Positions 6,024-9,213 of a stretch of DNA of 9,213 nucleotides are shown piece after piece. Source of the DNA: CAZHAM01 sp964530415 (GTDB lineage Bacteria > Patescibacteriota > WWE3 > UBA101185 > UBA10185); the NCBI GenBank assembly GCA_964530415.1, contig CAZHAM010000027.1:1-9213 (forward strand), read 5' to 3'. How positions within the stretch are numbered: position 1 is the stretch's first letter; every line of letters begins with the position of its first letter. The notes below the pieces were generated by a model. That model was not told the origin of the DNA. It saw only the letters and a list, made by a program, of their open reading frames with translations, and ran no database searches. The translations under genes were made by a program, and so were the position numbers.

Positions 6024-6041
6024 ATCATTTTATAGTACAAT
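6011..6041 (+). promoter_or_regulatory. Putative promoter of the 6071 membrane-protein gene
   Basis: A perfect -35 TTGACA (6011-6016) precedes TACAAT (6036-6041) with a 19-bp spacer, longer than the ideal 17. The -35 lies over the start of the divergent beta-lactamase-like gene. The predicted leader is about 23 nt, without a good SD. Confidence 0.45.
6029..6034 (-). promoter_or_regulatory. -10 box for the beta-lactamase-like gene
   Basis: TATAAA on the minus strand ends 5 nt before the ATG at 6023, again giving a leaderless transcript. It is back to back with the plus-strand -10 at 6036-6041, with one base between them. Confidence 0.5.
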
Positions 6042-6070
6042 TGAAGAAGAAAGAAATAAATAGTCCTGCC

Positions 6071-6808
6071 ATGCCTAAAAACTCAAAAAACATAATATTT
6101 ATTTTACTCTCAACTTTTTTTGTACTTATCATTTTAATCTACGTTTCCACAAGCTATAAAAAATATACACCAGATGTTCCCGCCTCCGTTGTACCTGAGC
6201 AAGGACCGATCGGTGTGTCTGTACTGGGCATAGTTAGAAGCAACGGGTTAAGTATTGTGGATAAAAGCGAGTTAGGCTTACCGACCAGTGATTATCAAAT
6301 AATTGACTCAATAAATAACAAAAGTTTCTTTTTAGTTGCTTCGGAGGACTTAACTTTAGAAATGGCAATTGGGAAATGTACTATGATTTCGGGAAGCTAT
6401 GTACCGGGTTGGGGACAAGGTTCTGTGCTAAATTCTTATGAGAGATCCGCTTTGGTGGTAGACGCTTATACAATTACTGATCTGAGATCCTGTGAAAACC
6501 CAGCTTATCAACCAATGACGATCCCTGAAGAAGCAACGGTCATTGAATTAACAGGTATTGTTCAAAGGATTGCACGACCGTCTCCGGAGGTTAATTACGA
6601 TTATGTTTTGGATTTAACTTCCGAATACATCGACGAATTTAGCGCCTCGGGTATTCCTACTAAACTGGACTCGATAGCAATTATTCCTGTTGATTTTGAC
6701 TCATACATTGGTATTGAAAGGTCGGTTGATACAGAAACAACTATGACCGGTTATATGGAATACGGACTTGCCGAATCAAAACATTTTAAAGTGATTTCGG
6801 TGAATTAA
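6071..6808 (+). CDS. Membrane-anchored extracytoplasmic protein of unknown function (245 residues)
   Basis: The N-terminus is MPKNSKN followed by a long hydrophobic helix at about residues 8-25 (IIFILLSTFFVLIILIYV), then Tyr/Lys and a Pro-rich linker (PDVPASVVPEQGP). This predicts a single-pass anchor with the bulk outside the membrane. The ectodomain is beta-rich and seems to contain repeated OB-like elements of the form [VL]xGxV/Y: SVLGIVRSNG (50-59), GKCTMISGSYVPGW (101-114), IELTGIVQRIA and TMTGYMEYG near the C-terminus. Two Cys (103, 141) could pair. No family is recognised; the repeat reading is inference. I choose ATG 6071, because upstream in-frame TTG codons (6011, 6041) lie in the promoter. 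It could share regulation with the divergent beta-lactamase-like gene. Confidence 0.8.
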   Translation: MPKNSKNIIFILLSTFFVLIILIYVSTSYKKYTPDVPASVVPEQGPIGVSVLGIVRSNGLSIVDKSELGLPTSDYQIIDSINNKSFFLVASEDLTLEMAIGKCTMISGSYVPGWGQGSVLNSYERSALVVDAYTITDLRSCENPAYQPMTIPEEATVIELTGIVQRIARPSPEVNYDYVLDLTSEYIDEFSASGIPTKLDSIAIIPVDFDSYIGIERSVDTETTMTGYMEYGLAESKHFKVISVN

Positions 6809-6944
6809 AAAAATGAAGAAAAATTACTTGTACCAGAAATGTTAAAACTGCACTGGTTCTTTCTTCAAAATGAATGTGCTCTATAGCTTTTACCATTTCG
6901 TTTTTAGTTTTTATAGGGCTAAATCTATATAGCTTGAACTCCAT
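6786..6944 (-). pseudogene. Small 52-residue ORF with a perfect leaderless promoter; likely 3'-truncated gene
   Basis: On the minus strand an ATG at 6944 lies exactly 6 nt after a perfect TATAAT. The first 27 residues (MEFKLYRFSPIKTK, NEMVKAIEHIHFE) are protein-like, amphipathic and charged; the start resembles, from memory only, small uncharacterised Patescibacteria proteins that begin YRFSPI and run on to over 100 residues. After that the sequence turns hydrophobic and low-complexity (VLTFLVQVIFLHFF) and ends by overlapping the 3' end of the convergent 6071 gene by 23 bp. I read this as an intact promoter and N-terminus fused to a lost C-terminal part. The alternative is a genuine small protein with a C-terminal membrane helix. 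It is one of two overlooked short genes located by their promoters. Confidence 0.45.
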
Positions 6945-6950
6945 AGAAAT

Positions 6951-6956
6951 ATTATA
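6951..6956 (-). promoter_or_regulatory. Perfect -10 TATAAT of the 52-residue ORF
   Basis: Minus-strand TATAAT, 6 nt (ATTTCT), then ATG at 6944. It is the clearest leaderless configuration in the window together with 7050-7055. Confidence 0.55.
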
Positions 6957-7049
6957 CTACGCAGATTTGTTAATACTTTAATTGATACTTTCTTATATCC
7001 GTGTATATAAACCTCTGTAAAACTCATAGCAAATAAATGGTGTATTTTG

Positions 7050-7055
7050 TACAAT
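7050..7055 (+). promoter_or_regulatory. -10 box of the FMN split-barrel gene, leaderless geometry
   Basis: TACAAT is followed by GTTGAT (6 nt) and ATG 7062. The longer reading from TTG 7047 would translate the -10 box itself and is rejected. No SD is present. Confidence 0.6.
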
Positions 7056-7061
7056 GTTGAT

Positions 7062-7523
7062 ATGGCCACTGTAAGAGATGATATATATAAATTCATGTCT
7101 ACTACCGGAATAATGACTCTTTCAACAAGTGAGGAAAACAAACCATGGTCGTGCACCGTTTATTATGGACTCAGCGAAGATTTTACCATGTATGTTGTAA
7201 CTGATCCTGATTCAAAGCACGGTCAACACATCCAAAAAAATCCAAATGTAGCGTTTTCAATCTTTGATTCCGCAACTAAAGTTATTGACGATAAAAAAGG
7301 CATTCAGGGACAAGGTACTTGTGTGCAGGTACACGATATTGTTGAGGCAACAAAAGGGTTAATGTTATGGCATAGGCATAATCCCGGTGCAGAGACAAAA
7401 ATTACTGTTGAATCTATTAAAAAGTTTGTAGATACAAGAATATTTAAAATCAGCCCAAACTACATTAAGTTTTTTGCTAAAGAGCTTTACGGTGAGAGTG
7501 AATATGGCGAAATCGAACTTTAA
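7062..7523 (+). CDS. Pyridoxamine 5'-phosphate oxidase-like FMN-binding split-barrel protein
   Basis: Encodes 153 residues with the typical order of the PNPOx-like split barrel: an N-terminal helix (VRDDIYKFMSTTG), a first strand IMTLST, then KPWSCTVYY, a strand pair FTMYVVTDPDSKH, the helix QHIQKNPNVAFSIF, and the KGIQGQGTCVQV strand usual in general-stress/YhbP-like members. Such proteins bind flavin (FMN or F420) or haem as cytoplasmic dimers and reduce or oxidise small molecules; the actual substrate is unknown. The length fits the small single-domain group, not true PNPOx (about 210 residues). ATG 7062 is chosen because TACAAT lies 6 nt upstream. The stop ends 2 nt before the 3' end of the convergent tRNA-Glu gene. 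Confidence 0.88.
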   Translation: MATVRDDIYKFMSTTGIMTLSTSEENKPWSCTVYYGLSEDFTMYVVTDPDSKHGQHIQKNPNVAFSIFDSATKVIDDKKGIQGQGTCVQVHDIVEATKGLMLWHRHNPGAETKITVESIKKFVDTRIFKISPNYIKFFAKELYGESEYGEIEL

Positions 7524-7525
7524 TT

Positions 7526-7600
7526 TGGTGACCCCACGGAGAATCGAACTCCGATTACCAGGATGAAAACCTGACGTCCTAACCGTTAGACGATGGGGCC
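7526..7600 (-). tRNA. trnE: tRNA-Glu (anticodon TTC)
   Basis: A complete cloverleaf reads on the minus strand. The acceptor GGCCCCA pairs with TGGGGTC. The D-arm is in TCGTCTAACGGTTAGGACG. The anticodon stem TCAGG/CCTGG encloses loop TTTTCAT with anticodon TTC. The T-arm CGGAG-TTCGATT-CTCCG is canonical. Discriminator A is followed by an encoded CCA (7528-7526). Confidence 0.97.
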
Positions 7601-7631
7601 ATGCTCTTCATAAGCCTTTTATTGCCAATAG

Positions 7632-7637
7632 AGTATA
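7632..7637 (-). promoter_or_regulatory. Possible -10 for tRNA-Glu
   Basis: TATACT (5/6 of consensus) on the minus strand lies 31 nt upstream of the tRNA 5' end. The -35 at 17 bp (TTTTAG) is weak. The same spot carries TATAAT on the plus strand (7634-7639) because of local symmetry. Confidence 0.35.
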
Positions 7638-7706
7638 ATTAGCATAAATACGATCTAAAACCCAGAAATTATACCATTATTTAATCATATTTTAATGTTT
7701 ATTTGG

Positions 7707-7712
7707 TAAAAT
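7707..7712 (+). promoter_or_regulatory. Possible -10 for the solute-binding protein gene
   Basis: TAAAAT ends 21 nt before ATG 7734, giving a predicted leader of about 15 nt with no SD. The -35 is not convincing. Confidence 0.4.
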
Positions 7713-7733
7713 ATATGGGCCCGGCAAAAACAT

Positions 7734-9155
7734 ATGAATTTGTTTCAACAAATTTTAACCTATATTACTGCTATATTCTTAGCTGTGTCACCTACACCAC
7801 AGTATGTTGAGGGCGTTATTGGACAACCGACGTCCTTTCTCCCAAGCCAATTGACTCAGGAAAACGATAAGGCGATTTCGAAGCTTATATTTAGAGGGCT
7901 ATTCACATACGATATTTACGGGGTTTTGGTGCCTGATTTAGCAGAGACATGGACTGTGTCTGAGGACGGTTTGGCTTACACTATTAAAATTAGAGATAAT
8001 CAATATTGGAACAACGGGAAAAAGATTACTTCGGATGATTTAATTTATTCTGCTTTTAAGATCGAAGATCTCGTCGGTGTAGCAACTGACAAAGTTGACG
8101 AGCTAACAGTTAGATACACTCTTCCAAATAAATACTCACCTTTTTTAAGTTTACTTACGGCAGGTGTTATGCAAGTAAACGAGGAGGATAGAAAAGCTCC
8201 GTTAAGACCAGTTTCGAGTAGCGATTTTGAAATAATCCAAGTTGAAAGGACAGGCAATATTGTAAATCGTGTAATTTTAAGGTCGAAAAACCCGGAGCAT
8301 AAGGTAAAAAGAATTGTTTTTAGATATTACGCAAATGAGGATGAACTTGTAACAGCGGCGAAACTTGGTGAAATCGATAGTTTCTTGGCTAAAGATAACC
8401 ACGAATTAGAAAACTTCTCAAATTATAAGTTTCCGTTGCAAGGTATTTACTACGCTCTAATATTTAATACCCGTAATGAAACTTTAAAAGATGTGGGTTT
8501 AAGGCAAAAACTTCAAAAAGTGCTCCCTGTTGAGAGTTTAATATCTGAATATGGCATCTTAGCTCAAGGCCCGATAAGTAGAAGTGTTTTTACAGATAAA
8601 GATTTGGAATTTGACCCGTACGATGAACACTTTAAAGAAGATTTAGGTGATGTAAAATTAACTCTAACCATTCCCAACACAGACGATCATTTAGAGCTAG
8701 CTAAAAGAATCGCAGATATCTGGAAAAATAGACTCGAGGTTAAAGTGGAAATTCGCCAGGTCTCACCAAACGATATGCTTGAAAGTGTTATTAAACCCAG
8801 AGACTTTGAAGTTTTTATATATGGCCAGGAGGTTGGCAGAGACCCCGACAGGTACGTATATTGGCATTCTACCCAAAAGGACTATCCCAGCCTAAATATC
8901 TCCGGATTCGAGCAGGTAAGGGCAGATAGAGCCTTAGAAGAGGGTAGAAATGAGCAGGACAATGACAAAAGGATACTCCACTATAACGAGTTTCAAAAAG
9001 TAGTCACAGAGCAAGTACCCGCAATATTTTTATACCACCCTTACACCAATTTTTACGTGTCAAAATACATTAAAGGGATAGGCGATAAATACTCGTTTAC
9101 TTACAGCAACAGGTTTTTAGATTTTTACAATTGGGAAAAGATACAATCCAACTAA
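7734..9155 (+). CDS. Family 5 extracellular solute-binding protein (oligopeptide-binding, OppA/DppA-like)
   Basis: Encodes 473 residues. After a short hydrophobic segment (about 7-19, ILTYITAIFLAVS) comes the SBP family 5 N-terminal pattern: GVIGQPTSFLPS, ISKLIFRGLFTYD, VPDLAETWTVSEDGLAYTIKI, YWNNGKKITSDDLIYS. Later elements fit too: LRQKLQKVLP, LTLTIPNTDDHLELAKRIADIWKN, VFIYGQEVGRDPDRYVYWHS and a C-terminal PAIFLYHPYTNFYVSK. Such proteins deliver peptides or other ligands to an ABC permease. Two oddities: no lipobox Cys follows the hydrophobic segment, so it is either cleaved by signal peptidase I or anchored by the short helix; and no permease or ATPase gene follows before a tRNA, so it is an orphan binding protein. 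It is slightly shorter than the usual 500-600 residues. ATG 7734 is the only start after an upstream in-frame stop at 7707. Confidence 0.9.
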   Translation: MNLFQQILTYITAIFLAVSPTPQYVEGVIGQPTSFLPSQLTQENDKAISKLIFRGLFTYDIYGVLVPDLAETWTVSEDGLAYTIKIRDNQYWNNGKKITSDDLIYSAFKIEDLVGVATDKVDELTVRYTLPNKYSPFLSLLTAGVMQVNEEDRKAPLRPVSSSDFEIIQVERTGNIVNRVILRSKNPEHKVKRIVFRYYANEDELVTAAKLGEIDSFLAKDNHELENFSNYKFPLQGIYYALIFNTRNETLKDVGLRQKLQKVLPVESLISEYGILAQGPISRSVFTDKDLEFDPYDEHFKEDLGDVKLTLTIPNTDDHLELAKRIADIWKNRLEVKVEIRQVSPNDMLESVIKPRDFEVFIYGQEVGRDPDRYVYWHSTQKDYPSLNISGFEQVRADRALEEGRNEQDNDKRILHYNEFQKVVTEQVPAIFLYHPYTNFYVSKYIKGIGDKYSFTYSNRFLDFYNWEKIQSN

Positions 9156-9169
9156 TATAAATTTGATGT

Positions 9170-9175
9170 TATAAT
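9170..9175 (+). promoter_or_regulatory. -10 box of the tRNA at the window end
   Basis: A perfect TATAAT ends 12 nt before the tRNA 5' end at 9188. No clear -35 is visible. Confidence 0.55.
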
Positions 9176-9187
9176 TTACGGGTTTAT

Positions 9188-9213
9188 GGTGGCTGTAGTT
9201 CAGCGGTAGAACG
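9188..9213 (+). tRNA. trnH: tRNA, 5' part only, probably tRNA-His
   Basis: The 26 bases at the window edge form an acceptor 5' strand, then TAGTTCAGCGGTAGAAC as a D-arm, ending before the anticodon. Aligning T8 at 9196 makes the acceptor strand GTGGCTG (9189-9195) with an extra G at 9188. A GGTGGCT start with G-1 is characteristic of tRNA-His. The anticodon lies outside the window, so the identity is a good guess only. Confidence 0.75.

Noticed and set aside
7047..7061. TTG 7047 as start of the split-barrel protein
   Set aside because: It would translate the -10 box TACAAT; ATG 7062 fits both family and promoter spacing.
6911..7156. 81-codon minus-strand frame overlapping the split-barrel gene start
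   Set aside because: It overlaps a confident gene and two promoter boxes; low-complexity shadow translation.
7715..7810. ATG 7715 just after TAAAAT, a 31-codon frame
   Set aside because: Spacing to the -10 is only 2 nt and it is out of frame with the clear solute-binding protein.
1..9213. CRISPR array, insertion sequence, toxin-antitoxin pair or TGA recoding
   Set aside because: No regularly spaced repeats, transposase motifs or paired small antitoxin/toxin genes were seen, and TGA ends the 104-residue gene normally.

Overview
The window is an AT-rich bacterial segment, roughly one third G+C in most genes. It looks like a small-genome Candidate Phyla Radiation (Patescibacteria) organism, perhaps of the Microgenomates/Katanobacteria type. 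That placement is inference, from short tightly packed unrelated genes, few Shine-Dalgarno sites, many single-TM or small unknown proteins, and CCA-encoding tRNA genes. TGA is used as an ordinary stop (1932-1934), so the Gly-recoding lineages (Gracilibacteria/SR1) do not fit.

Layout. 1-1079: 3' part of a ClpC-type AAA+ unfoldase. 1123-1521: ribosomal protein L19. 1620-1934: a 104-residue unknown protein with its own promoter, a strong SD and a terminator hairpin. 2001-3443: an ABC-F ribosome-associated ATPase. 3445-4026 (minus): a histidine phosphatase, tail to tail with the ABC-F gene, with 1 nt between the stops. 4154-4442 (minus): a hidden 91-codon reading frame that appears broken by one extra G just after its start. 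4499-5094 (minus): a G+C-rich lipoprotein gene with its own sigma70 promoter, SD and intrinsic terminator, compositionally foreign. 5117-5191 (minus): tRNA-Lys. 5253-6023 (minus): a class A beta-lactamase-fold protein lacking key catalytic residues. 6071-6808: a membrane-anchored unknown protein, divergent from it. 6786-6944 (minus): a 52-codon ORF with a perfect -10, probably the stub of a larger gene. 7062-7523: an FMN split-barrel (PNPOx-like) protein. 7526-7600 (minus): tRNA-Glu. 7734-9155: a family-5 solute-binding protein. 9188-9213: start of a tRNA, probably tRNA-His.

The genes do not form one pathway. The left end is protein quality control and translation (ClpC, L19, ABC-F). The rest is a patchwork of single-gene units. 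The unifying signal is regulatory: at least four, probably five, starts lie 5-7 nt downstream of a -10 hexamer (TATAAT, TACAAT or similar), the geometry of leaderless mRNAs. The lipoprotein gene and the 104-residue gene instead have classical leaders with GGAGG/AGGAGG sites.

No CRISPR array, insertion sequence or clear multi-gene novel system is visible. The best leads are the leaderless-promoter architecture, the frameshifted hidden gene it reveals, the beta-lactamase-like pseudoenzyme and the foreign lipoprotein cassette.
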